Shown in pieces: positions 14,940 to 22,630 of a stretch of 28,040 bases of DNA. Location: positions 1 through 28,040 of the forward strand of contig CAYXIO010000054.1 of the NCBI GenBank assembly GCA_964465125.1, written 5' to 3'. Each line of letters opens with the position of its first letter. Position 1 is the stretch's first letter. The stretch is from CAYOHG01 sp964465125 (GTDB lineage Bacteria; Planctomycetota; Phycisphaerae; UBA1845; Fen-1342). A program made the translations under genes and the position numbers. Below the pieces are notes generated by a model. That model saw only the letters and a program-made list of their open reading frames with translations, was not told where the DNA came from and did no database searches.

Positions 14940-17159
14940 TCACTCGGGCTCGCGCGGCAGCCGGGACAAGTCGCGGATTCGCTCCGCCTCGGCGTGCATC
15001 GCAGCCGCCTCGGCTCCCCGACCTGCGTCGTCAAGCAGCTCAGCCAGGCTCTCGCACACAAAACCGACGAACGGATCGTCTTCGCCCAGCACGAGACGAT
15101 ACGTCTCGCGCGCCTCGCGCAGCAGCGGCTCGGCCTCGTCCCACTCGCCGCGCGCGTGCAGAACCGTGCCCAGCCGGTGGGCCGCCCACGCAACCGCGTC
15201 GTGGCGATCCCCGAACTGGACGCGGTAGGCCGCCAGTCCGCGCCGCAGGAGCTCCTCCGCGCCGTCAAGATCTCCGCGCGCGAACAGGACCTTTCCCAGC
15301 GCGACGTCCGTCGCGATCGTATCCGCATCTTCCGGCCCAAGCGCCTCGCGCGCGAGGTCCAGCGCCTCGCGCAGGTAAGCCTCCGCGGTCTCCAAATCGC
15401 CCAGGTTGGCGTATGCCACCCCCACACCCTGAATCGAGCGGATCGTTTCGCGCCGGCACTCGCCGAGCACGCGCCGCCGCAGCTCCAGCGCCGCGCCGTA
15501 CGCGTGCAGAGCCTCCGTGAACCGCTCGCGATTCGACAGCGCGTTGCCCAGATTGTGCAGGCTCTCGGCGATCGCGGGGTCGTCGCCCGCGAGCATGCTC
15601 TGCCGCAGCAGGAGGGCCTTTCGAAAGTTGTTCTCGGCATCCGCGTAGTGCGAACGCGCCTGCTGGGCCTCGCCCAGCCTGTCCAGCGCCGCCGCCGTCG
15701 CGAGGGAGCGCTCGTCGGCGAGCTCGATCGTCAGTTGCAGCGCTCGCTTGAGACACGCCTCGGCCTCGTCATACAGCGCAAGCTGCTGATAGGTCTGGCC
15801 GATCGCGCTGAGCGCCTCCGCCTGCGCCGCGGGGGCGTCTCGCAGCTCGGAATCCACCATCTGGCGCGCCTCCCCAAGCATGTCGCGACGCACGCTTGCG
15901 TCGGCGCCCGCGCCGACCTCCGCCACGTGCATCAGCAACCGGCCGAGCACGCCTTGAATCCGCTGCGCGTCGAGTCGCGCCGCCGTCTCGTCGTTGCGGG
16001 CCCGCTCAACCTGCTGAAGGACCGCCGCCTGCCGCACATACATCACGCCCACGCTGATCGCCGATGCGGCAAGCGTGAGCACGAACGCGGCCACCGTCGC
16101 CAGGGCCGTCCGGTGGCGCCGCACGAACATCCGCACCGCGTACCCGCGCTGCGCGCGGCGCGCCTCCACGGGCTCGTATCGGCGAAAGCGGCGGATGTCC
16201 GCGGCCAACGCGTCGACCGAGGCGTAGCGCTGCGACGGCTCCTTCGACATCGCCTTGCGGACGATCGCGTCCAGGTCCGCGTCGACGTCCGGGCAGATTC
16301 GCGACGGAGGCGGCGGCTCGGCTGTCCGAATCGAGTCGAACAACGCCGCCACGCCCTGGTTTGGATCGAAGGGCAACCGGCCCGTCAGCAATTCGTACAG
16401 AACCACCCCGAGCGAGTAGACGTCGCTGCGGGTATCGACGCGCTGGTGTTCGCCGCGAATCTGCTCCGGCGAGGCGTACGCCGGCGTGCCCATGAAATCG
16501 CGCGACGCGGTCAACGGCGCCGACGATGTCGCCGAATGCTCGATTCGCTTGGCGAGCCCGAAGTCCAGCACCTTGGGCTCGTGCGTCAAGCCGTCGCCGG
16601 ACGCCTGTGTGATCAGGATGTTGCCCGGCTTCAGGTCGCGGTGGATCACGCCGCGCTGGTGCGCGTGCTGCAACGCCTCACAGACCTTCAGAAACACGTC
16701 CAGGACGACGGCCGGCGGCTGATGAGGCCCGTCCTTGCCGCACCGCGCCCAACGATCGATCGGCAGCCCCTGCACCCACTCCATCGCAACGACGGGCTGA
16801 TCGTCGACGTATTCAAAACCGTAGACGGCGACGATGTTCGGGTGATTGAGCGCGCACGCCGCCTCGCATTCCCGCTCGAAACGGATGCGCTGCTCCGGCG
16901 TGCTCAGACTGCCATGCAGCAGCCGCTTCAGGGCGACGATCCGCCCGGTTCCCGGCTGGCGCGCCCGCAGCACCACGCCCTGGGCCCCGCGCCGGATCTC
17001 CCCCAGAAGCTCGTACTGGCCGAGCCGCTGCCCGCGGCACGGCGCCGCCGCTGTCCGCAGGCGTTCGAGCCACGCTTCATCCGGCAGGTCGAACCCGAAC
17101 CGCGCCTCGCCGCTGGGATCGTCCGGGCCCGGTGCACGCTCGGTGGTCGGCCGATTCAC
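14940..17159 (-). CDS. membrane Ser/Thr protein kinase with C-terminal TPR array
   Basis: 739 residues from GTG 17159. The kinase domain spans about 49-325: a glycine loop reading GEIRRGAQGVV, whose first conserved glycine is altered, K78 in VALK, HRDLKPGN with D175 and N180, DFG at 199-201, and GTPAYASPEQ. All catalytic residues are present. A transmembrane helix near 350-375 follows. The rest (about 440-735) is a run of tetratricopeptide repeats with the kinesin-light-chain flavour (A-SLHNLG, A-ALDRLGE, A-HRLGTVLHARG), likely a periplasmic protein-binding surface. The sigma factor stop overlaps this GTG by four bases (GTGA). Kinases coupled to ECF sigma factors are typical of planctomycetes, and in Vibrio a kinase is known to activate its ECF partner by threonine phosphorylation. 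A similar circuit is inferred here. Confidence 0.95.
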   Translation of the reverse strand: MNRPTTERAPGPDDPSGEARFGFDLPDEAWLERLRTAAAPCRGQRLGQYELLGEIRRGAQGVVLRARQPGTGRIVALKRLLHGSLSTPEQRIRFERECEAACALNHPNIVAVYGFEYVDDQPVVAMEWVQGLPIDRWARCGKDGPHQPPAVVLDVFLKVCEALQHAHQRGVIHRDLKPGNILITQASGDGLTHEPKVLDFGLAKRIEHSATSSAPLTASRDFMGTPAYASPEQIRGEHQRVDTRSDVYSLGVVLYELLTGRLPFDPNQGVAALFDSIRTAEPPPPSRICPDVDADLDAIVRKAMSKEPSQRYASVDALAADIRRFRRYEPVEARRAQRGYAVRMFVRRHRTALATVAAFVLTLAASAISVGVMYVRQAAVLQQVERARNDETAARLDAQRIQGVLGRLLMHVAEVGAGADASVRRDMLGEARQMVDSELRDAPAAQAEALSAIGQTYQQLALYDEAEACLKRALQLTIELADERSLATAAALDRLGEAQQARSHYADAENNFRKALLLRQSMLAGDDPAIAESLHNLGNALSNRERFTEALHAYGAALELRRRVLGECRRETIRSIQGVGVAYANLGDLETAEAYLREALDLAREALGPEDADTIATDVALGKVLFARGDLDGAEELLRRGLAAYRVQFGDRHDAVAWAAHRLGTVLHARGEWDEAEPLLREARETYRLVLGEDDPFVGFVCESLAELLDDAGRGAEAAAMHAEAERIRDLSRLPREPE

Positions 17160-17755
17160 GTGCTCTCCTCATCCCGAAGCTGCTTGCGAATCAACTCCTG
17201 CATCCGAGCTCGCACACGCTGACGAATCTTCACGACCGCGCCGAGCGTCAATCCGCGGCGCGACGCGACGGCCGCCGCATCCGCCCCGGCCAGCAGCTCC
17301 TCGAACACGTCCACGCTGCGCGGGTCCAGCTCGCGGCGCACCCCGTCCAGCGCCAGGCGGCAGTGGTGATGCACCCACTCCTGCTCCCAGCACTCGTCCG
17401 GCTCCTCGGCCCGCGGGTCGGGCAGGCCCTGGAGCCATCCCTCGGCATCATCTACCGCCTGGGGCCGTCGAGCTGGACAACCGGCCAGGCTGGAAATCAC
17501 ATTTCGAACGATGGCGCCCAGGTAGCTGCGAAAACGCCCGCGCTGCGGCGCGTAATCAAAGCGGCGCAGGTACTGCGCCAGGCGCAGGAACACGAGCTGG
17601 CGCACGTCCTCGGCGTCCGCGAATTGCAGCCCGCGGGCGAGGCCGTAGCGAAGGACCAGGTTGGAGTAGCGCTGCTCGAACTCGCCCCACGCTTCCGCAT
17701 CCGCAACGTCGCGGACGCGTGAGAGCAGCGAGAGTCGGGTTGTCGGGCTGTCCAT
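17156..17755 (-). CDS. ECF-type RNA polymerase sigma factor coupled to a Ser/Thr kinase
   Basis: 199 residues from ATG 17755 (MDSPTTRLSLL). The frame is open 39 codons further but that part is not protein-like. Region 2 is about residues 25-85, with RYSNLVLRYGLARGLQFADAED and FLRLAQYLRRFDY, plus the RGRFRSYLGAIVRN helix. Region 4 is the C-terminal part, ending in a helix-turn-helix around ADAAAVASRRGLTLGAVVK. No anti-sigma factor is adjacent. The downstream gene, overlapping by four bases, is a membrane Ser/Thr kinase, so activity is probably set by phosphorylation. Target promoters cannot be read from the window. Confidence 0.92.
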   Translation of the reverse strand: MDSPTTRLSLLSRVRDVADAEAWGEFEQRYSNLVLRYGLARGLQFADAEDVRQLVFLRLAQYLRRFDYAPQRGRFRSYLGAIVRNVISSLAGCPARRPQAVDDAEGWLQGLPDPRAEEPDECWEQEWVHHHCRLALDGVRRELDPRSVDVFEELLAGADAAAVASRRGLTLGAVVKIRQRVRARMQELIRKQLRDEEST

Positions 17756-18039
17756 CTGACTACCCGCGAAATGCCGGTTCGCCCCGGAATCGTCGGCGCG
17801 GGCCGCGCTCGACGGGCCGGCTTCAACACGCACCAGGAGCCCACCGGCACGGCCTGACGAAACCGTCCCCAAGCGACTGGACCCCGCAATTTACCGCCGG
17901 CGCGGCTGCCGTTCCAAGGATTTTCCAGTCCGCTGTCCAGAGGCGGCTGGCCGGCCCTGTACCTGCTTTCAGAGCGGGCGCTGCTCCTGTTTGCAAACGC
18001 GTCCAGCAACCGACCCGCACCTCAAGAGGGAGTTTCGCG

Positions 18040-19632
18040 ATGAGAAGCGCGGCTTGTCTATTCGGCGCAACCCTGCTGGGAATCTGCATCCCCGTCGTAC
18101 CCGCGTCGGCCCAATGCACGACCATCGACTTCGACGATCTTTCGGTAGGGACGGTCGTCACCACTCAGTACCCCGGCGTCACGATCAGCGGACGTGACAC
18201 CGACGGCACCAGCGGCGTCAATCCGATCATCTACAACCCCAACGGCTCCACCAGCTCCGAGCCCCAATGCCTCAGCGCCTACGGCGACGGACTCAACGAG
18301 TTCAGCCCGGAGTTCCTGCGCTTCGATTTCGCCCAGGACCAGACGCGGGTCACGTTCGTTCTGGGCGTGCGCACGGGCTGCTCGGCAACGGACACCGTCG
18401 CGGTGCGCTACTACGAGTACTCGGGCGGATCCTACATCCTGCGCGGGACCTTCAACCCCTACGTCAACGGCACGCTGCCGAGCGAGCGCGTGCTCGTCTT
18501 CGTGCAGGTGACCCGGCCCAACAACGCGACGTTCCGCCGCATTGAGATCGAAGCGGGCGCCGGAGGCATCTGCGCCGAGCGCTACGAGCTGGTCGACGAC
18601 CTGTCCTTCGACATCGACACCACCGCGCCGGTCGCGACGATCGACGCGCCCGCCGGCTGCCTCTGCAACCCGACCAGCATCACGGGCTCGGCCTACGACC
18701 CCGACGGCAGCATCAGCGGCTGGCAGCTTCACCGACGCCAGCTCGAAGTGCCCGGCGCAACCTGGGTGCTCGTCCGGCAAAGCTCCACGGAAATCATCAA
18801 CGGCGAGCTGGGACCCTGGAACACCTCCGGACCCGACGGCCGCTACACGCTGCGCCTGCGCGTCACCAACGCTTGCGACACGATGACCGAGACCTTCATG
18901 GACGTCTACATGGACAAAGCGTTCGCCAGCTTTCAACTGCGCACGCCGACGCCCGGCGCGATTCTCGGCGGAACCGTCTGCTTCGACGGAACGGTCTGGG
19001 ATCACTGCGGCGGTGATTTCACGATCGAGAAGCGGCCGGTCGGCGGCGCGTTCGCCCCGGTCGACACCCTCTATCCGCCCTGGGTCGTCAACGACCCGCT
19101 CGGCTCCTGGAACACGGGCGTCGCGACGCCCGACGGGAACTACGAAGTGCGCGTGACCGGAACCGATGACTGCGGAAACTCGGCCGCCAGCGCCATCGTC
19201 CCGGTCGTGGTCGACAACACGCCTCCCACGGTCGCCATCACTTCTCCTGCGGGCTGCTCGGCCGTGAACGGCGTCGTCGCGATTACGGGCATGGTCAACG
19301 ACGCGCACCTCCAGCGCTGGACCCTCTACTACTCCGGAACCTCCACTCACGGCTGGGTGCAGGTTCCGAACGCTACGGGTGTGACCAACATCAACGGCGT
19401 GCTCGCGAACTGGGACACCACGGCGCTGCCGCCCTGCTGCTACACGCTGCGGCTGGTGGCCACCGACCAGGTTTCCGTTAACTGCACTTCGATCCCGCAC
19501 ACGAGCGAGTACCTCGTGTCGGTCGACGTCGGGGACGTCACGCCGTGCCCGGGCGACCTGAACGAAGACGGCATGATCGACCTCACCGACCTCTCTATGC
19601 TGCTGGTCGTCTTCGGCAGCGCCTGCCCTTGA
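18040..19632 (+). CDS. secreted Ig-repeat protein with C-terminal dockerin-like segment
   Basis: 530 residues from ATG 18040, which has AAGAGGGAG upstream. Residues 1-24 are a signal peptide (ASA then Q25). Residues 26-190 form a beta-rich domain opening TTIDFDDLSVGTVV, as in many extracellular choice-of-anchor proteins. Three tandem Ig-like repeats follow, starting near 191, 307 and 394. Each contains a G-L-x-x-W-[ND]-T element and a Y-x-[LV]-R-[LV]-x-[VA]-T strand, and they carry several cysteines. Residues 503-530 (PGDLNEDGMIDLTDLSMLL within it) match a single dockerin-type calcium loop, followed by FGSACP. In planctomycetes such segments are common C-terminal tails of surface proteins. 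Function beyond surface exposure or adhesion is unknown. It is divergent from the sigma factor across 284 bases. Confidence 0.85.
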   Translation: MRSAACLFGATLLGICIPVVPASAQCTTIDFDDLSVGTVVTTQYPGVTISGRDTDGTSGVNPIIYNPNGSTSSEPQCLSAYGDGLNEFSPEFLRFDFAQDQTRVTFVLGVRTGCSATDTVAVRYYEYSGGSYILRGTFNPYVNGTLPSERVLVFVQVTRPNNATFRRIEIEAGAGGICAERYELVDDLSFDIDTTAPVATIDAPAGCLCNPTSITGSAYDPDGSISGWQLHRRQLEVPGATWVLVRQSSTEIINGELGPWNTSGPDGRYTLRLRVTNACDTMTETFMDVYMDKAFASFQLRTPTPGAILGGTVCFDGTVWDHCGGDFTIEKRPVGGAFAPVDTLYPPWVVNDPLGSWNTGVATPDGNYEVRVTGTDDCGNSAASAIVPVVVDNTPPTVAITSPAGCSAVNGVVAITGMVNDAHLQRWTLYYSGTSTHGWVQVPNATGVTNINGVLANWDTTALPPCCYTLRLVATDQVSVNCTSIPHTSEYLVSVDVGDVTPCPGDLNEDGMIDLTDLSMLLVVFGSACP

Positions 19633-19657
19633 CGGCCCAGCGCGGGCGGGCGCCAGA

Positions 19658-19674
19658 ACGTGGCCTCGCCACGT
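19658..19674. terminator. hairpin after the dockerin-protein gene
   Basis: Perfect seven-pair inverted repeat ACGTGGC, loop CTC, GCCACGT, starting 26 bases after the stop at 19632. No T-run follows. It may be a transcription stop, an mRNA-stabilising hairpin or a REP-like unit. Confidence 0.4.
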
Positions 19675-19747
19675 GGCGGCAAGCCTGACTGGGGAATCCT
19701 CAGCCGCGGCGGTATCATGCGTCCGCACGCGGCTGAGGAGAACCGAT

Positions 19748-20248
19748 TTGAAACCGATGATGCTGGCCCTGCTCTGGTTCGGCGCGCTGATCGCCGGCTG
19801 TCAGTCCTCGGGCGGCGAGCGGCGCGCTGCATCGCAGCCGCCGCCGACGCGGGTCGTGGACTCTCACTGGGCGCTCGTCGCGCTGGGCGGCGGACCCGTC
19901 GACCCCGACGTGCTCCTCACGCTGTCGCTGTCCGCCGATGGCAAGGCCAGCGGCCACGCCGGCGTAAACCGCTACTTCGCTCCGTACAGCCTGGCGGCTC
20001 GTTCCCGAGCCGACGGCTCGTTGCAATTCGGCGAGATCGGCGCCACGCGCATGGCCGGCACGCCGGAAGCGATGAAGCGCGAGCAGGAGTTTCTCGACCT
20101 GCTTCGCCAGGTCGACGCCTACCGCGCCGAAGGCGGCTTGCTCGAGCTCACCGGCGCGGGCCGTCCGCTGCTGCGCTTCCGAAAAACGCAATCCGACGTC
20201 TCAGACGCGCCCGCGGCGACCCCGACACCCGACGAGTCCGCACCGTGA
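19748..20248 (+). CDS. META-domain (HslJ-like) lipoprotein
   Basis: 166 residues from TTG 19748. That start has GAGGAG at ideal spacing, whereas the ATG at 19757 is too far from it. The signal ends in LIAGC with C18 as the lipidation site. The mature domain has DSHWALVALGGGPV, then LSLSADGKASGHAGVNRYFAPY and FLDLLRQVDAYRAEGGLLELTG. This is the META/HslJ pattern (W-x-L at the start, G-x-x-G-x-N-x-Y in the middle, L-E-L at the end). HslJ is linked to novobiocin and heat-shock phenotypes in E. coli, but META domains have no fixed function. Its TGA overlaps the next gene's GTG by four bases. Confidence 0.85.
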   Translation: MKPMMLALLWFGALIAGCQSSGGERRAASQPPPTRVVDSHWALVALGGGPVDPDVLLTLSLSADGKASGHAGVNRYFAPYSLAARSRADGSLQFGEIGATRMAGTPEAMKREQEFLDLLRQVDAYRAEGGLLELTGAGRPLLRFRKTQSDVSDAPAATPTPDESAP

Positions 20249-21219
20249 TTGCCTGCGCGCTGCTGCTGCTGTCCGGCGCAGCCATCGCCGGATCATCGAC
20301 CGACGCCGGCGATTCCCAACGTCCGGGCCCAGCGCCCTTCGTCATCGTACTGGGACTCACACAGGATGGCGGACTGCCCCACGCCGGCTGTCAGAAGCCC
20401 TGCTGCCAAGCCGCCCGGACGGATGCGAACTGGCGGCTCCCGGTCGTCTGCCTGGGCCTCGTCGATCCGCCCAGCAACGCGCGCTGGCTCATCGAAGCCA
20501 CGCCCGACCTGCCGACTCAGCTTCGCGCGCTTCAACGTCTGCCGGCAGCAATCCCGACCGCTGCGTCCCGGCCTGCCGGCGCGCTGCCGCTCGACGGCAT
20601 CCTGGTGACACACGCGCACGTCGGGCACTACACCGGCCTGATGCACCTCGGCCGCGAAGTCATGGGAGCGCGCGGCGTTCCCGTCTATGCCATGCCGCGG
20701 ATGCGCGCGTTCCTGGCGCGCAATGGGCCGTGGGATCAGCTTGTCGCGCTCGGGAACATCGAGCTGAGAGCGCTCGACGAAAGCGTCGCGGTCGCGCTGA
20801 ACGATCGCCTGACGGTCACGCCGATCCGCGTGCCTCATCGCGATGAATACTCGGAGACGGTCGGGTTTCAGATCATCGGTCCGCATCGCCGGCTGCTCTT
20901 CATCCCCGACGTCGACAAGTGGGAGCGCTGGGATAGACGACTGGAGGATGCGCTGCGCGACGTCGACGTCGCGTATCTGGACGGCACGTTTTACGCCGAG
21001 GGAGAACTGGGCGGCCGCAGCATGGCCGAGGTTCCGCATCCGCTGATCGTCGAGACGATCCAGCGACTCGCGCCGCTGCCCGCCGAGCAGCGCGGCAAGG
21101 TGCGCTTCATCCACCTGAATCACACCAACCCGGCTTTGCAGCCCGAAAGCGATGAGCGAAAGGAGATCGAGCGCCGGGGATTTCGCGTCGCAGAGCTCGG
21201 GGAGCGCGTCGAGCTGTAG
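20245..21219 (+). CDS. PqqB-like metallo-beta-lactamase-fold protein
   Basis: 324 residues from GTG 20245, coupled by GTGA to the META lipoprotein. The N-terminus has a hydrophobic stretch (1-16) that may be a signal peptide. The fold is metallo-beta-lactamase-like: GILVTHAHVGHYTGL, LLFIPDVDKWERW, AYLDGTFY and a late HLNHTNP, all as in the PqqB branch. The metal motif is H123-A-H125-V-G127-H128, so the usual Asp of HxHxDH is Gly. An upstream cluster C49, C53 and C54 (GCQKPCCQ) resembles the extra cysteines near the start of PqqB. PqqB acts in PQQ cofactor synthesis, but no other pqq gene is in the window, so an unrelated hydrolase or oxygenase role is possible. Confidence 0.82.
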   Translation: MIACALLLLSGAAIAGSSTDAGDSQRPGPAPFVIVLGLTQDGGLPHAGCQKPCCQAARTDANWRLPVVCLGLVDPPSNARWLIEATPDLPTQLRALQRLPAAIPTAASRPAGALPLDGILVTHAHVGHYTGLMHLGREVMGARGVPVYAMPRMRAFLARNGPWDQLVALGNIELRALDESVAVALNDRLTVTPIRVPHRDEYSETVGFQIIGPHRRLLFIPDVDKWERWDRRLEDALRDVDVAYLDGTFYAEGELGGRSMAEVPHPLIVETIQRLAPLPAEQRGKVRFIHLNHTNPALQPESDERKEIERRGFRVAELGERVEL

Positions 21220-21335
21220 GGCCTGCCCCCAGACGCCTCAAGGAGATGGAGCGGGGTTGCGAGATTGCTTCTGGACCGCGCGCAGCACCGTGCCGGCGCG
21301 AACCGCCCGCTCGGTGCGGCTCGCTGGCCACCGAC

Positions 21336-22481
21336 TCAGGCGTCCGGCTCGTCCGTGCCCGCCAGGAGCTCATCCACAATCGCCTGGGCGTCGTCGCGAT
21401 AGCGGCGCTCGCGAATCGTCGCGGGCCGAGCCGCCAGGCACAGCCGCACCAGCCCAACCAGCTTGGCGTGAATCTCGGGTTTGCCGGCCTGGCGCTGCAG
21501 CAGCGATTCGAGCTCGCCGGCCGCTTCGCTCAGCGGCTCGAAACCAAAACCATGCGCTTCGCCCTTGACCTTGCGCACCTCGACGGCCAGCCGCTCGAGA
21601 TCGCCGTCGGACAGGGCCGCCTCCAGGGCGCGCACCCGGTCGGCCACGTCGGCCACGAATTCGTCGATCAGCGGGTGCATTTCCGAGTCGTGAAGCAGCG
21701 AGCTGACCAGCGGCTCGGGCTTGTTGCGCGCCAGCAGCTCCGGCAACCGCGTGCGCACCTCCGCTTTCGGCAGGAACCCGTCGCAGCCCGCCGCCTTGCA
21801 GCGCGGATCCAGGTTGGGTTCCTCCAGCGAGCTGATGGCCACGATGCTGCGCAGATACCCCTTGCTGCGGAGCATCCGCACGGCGCTGAGACCGTCGAGC
21901 TCGGGCATCTCGATGTCCATCAGCACCAGGTCGAAGTTGCCCTGCTCGGCCTGCTCGATCGCCTCGATGGCGCTCGAGACGGAACTCACCTCGGCATTCA
22001 GGCCGTCCAGCAGGTGTCCCATCAACCGGCGCGCCATGGCGCTGTCGTCGGCCAGCAGCACGCGCGTGCGGATCGCCGACGGCGCGAACGACACCGGGTC
22101 GATCGGTCGTGCAAAACGCGCGTCCACCTCGTGGACGCCACTGGCGCCTTCCACGTAAACGCACCGCAGCACCTGCCCGCGGATCGTCTGGCGTCCGCCG
22201 CGAGCGGTCGTCAAATGCAATTCCAGCATGCAGTGCGGATGGATCAGGTTGGGCGAGAGGAAACACAGGCTGTCCGAGCCGATGTTGCGCGTGGGAACGA
22301 CGTAGGTCGTGCACACGTCTCGCGACGAGAATACGTCCACGCGAACGTCCCGCACGCGGTAGCCGTATCGCTCCGGGGTACGGAGGTCGCCGGCGGCGCG
22401 CGCGCGGGCATCCAGCTCATCGAGGACGCGCGTCAGCTCGGCGTCGTCGAGTTTGAGACGGGCTGCTTGGTAGCTGTGCAT
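21336..22481 (-). CDS. PilZ-receiver-pseudoHpt signalling protein
   Basis: 381 residues from ATG 22481; in-frame starts at 22535 and 22601 would add low-quality sequence. Residues about 36-130 are PilZ-like: RYGYR (38-42) supplies the RxxxR arm, but the second element reads NIGSDSL, a weak match, so cyclic-di-GMP binding is uncertain. Residues 139-250 are a complete receiver domain with D145-D146, phospho-acceptor D189 in LVLMDIEMPELDG, S217 and K239. Residues about 265-370 have the Hpt four-helix pattern (FVADVADRVRALEAALSDGDLERL). The normal HxLKG motif reads R303-K-V-K-G, so the phosphorylated His is Arg. The protein could sense phosphorylation and, if PilZ is active, cyclic-di-GMP. It is third in a leftward run after the kinase and phosphatase, 149 bases after the latter. 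Confidence 0.88.
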   Translation of the reverse strand: MHSYQAARLKLDDAELTRVLDELDARARAAGDLRTPERYGYRVRDVRVDVFSSRDVCTTYVVPTRNIGSDSLCFLSPNLIHPHCMLELHLTTARGGRQTIRGQVLRCVYVEGASGVHEVDARFARPIDPVSFAPSAIRTRVLLADDSAMARRLMGHLLDGLNAEVSSVSSAIEAIEQAEQGNFDLVLMDIEMPELDGLSAVRMLRSKGYLRSIVAISSLEEPNLDPRCKAAGCDGFLPKAEVRTRLPELLARNKPEPLVSSLLHDSEMHPLIDEFVADVADRVRALEAALSDGDLERLAVEVRKVKGEAHGFGFEPLSEAAGELESLLQRQAGKPEIHAKLVGLVRLCLAARPATIRERRYRDDAQAIVDELLAGTDEPDA

Positions 22482-22630
22482 GGCTCCGGCTGCTCCGCGT
22501 GCATCGTGCGCTCGCAGTTCTCCAGTGGATACCATGCGATTGCGCCGGTCACGAGGCAAATCCGCTTGCCTTGGAGGTGAGCCGCGGTCCGATAGTGCCA
22601 AGCCGGCGGTGCGGCTGAGCCCGCGGCCAC

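Noticed and set aside
14994..17222. 742-codon open frame on the plus strand
   Set aside because: It is antisense to the kinase gene; the translation is Arg/His/Leu-rich with no domain, and the opposite strand has unmistakable kinase and TPR motifs. High GC keeps antisense frames open.
17989..17998. Palindrome GTTTGCAAAC upstream of the Ig/dockerin gene
   Set aside because: Operator-like but single, short and without a regulator gene nearby; could be chance.
18058..19728. 556-codon open frame on the minus strand
   Set aside because: Antisense to the Ig/dockerin protein; Arg/Val/Asp-rich shadow.
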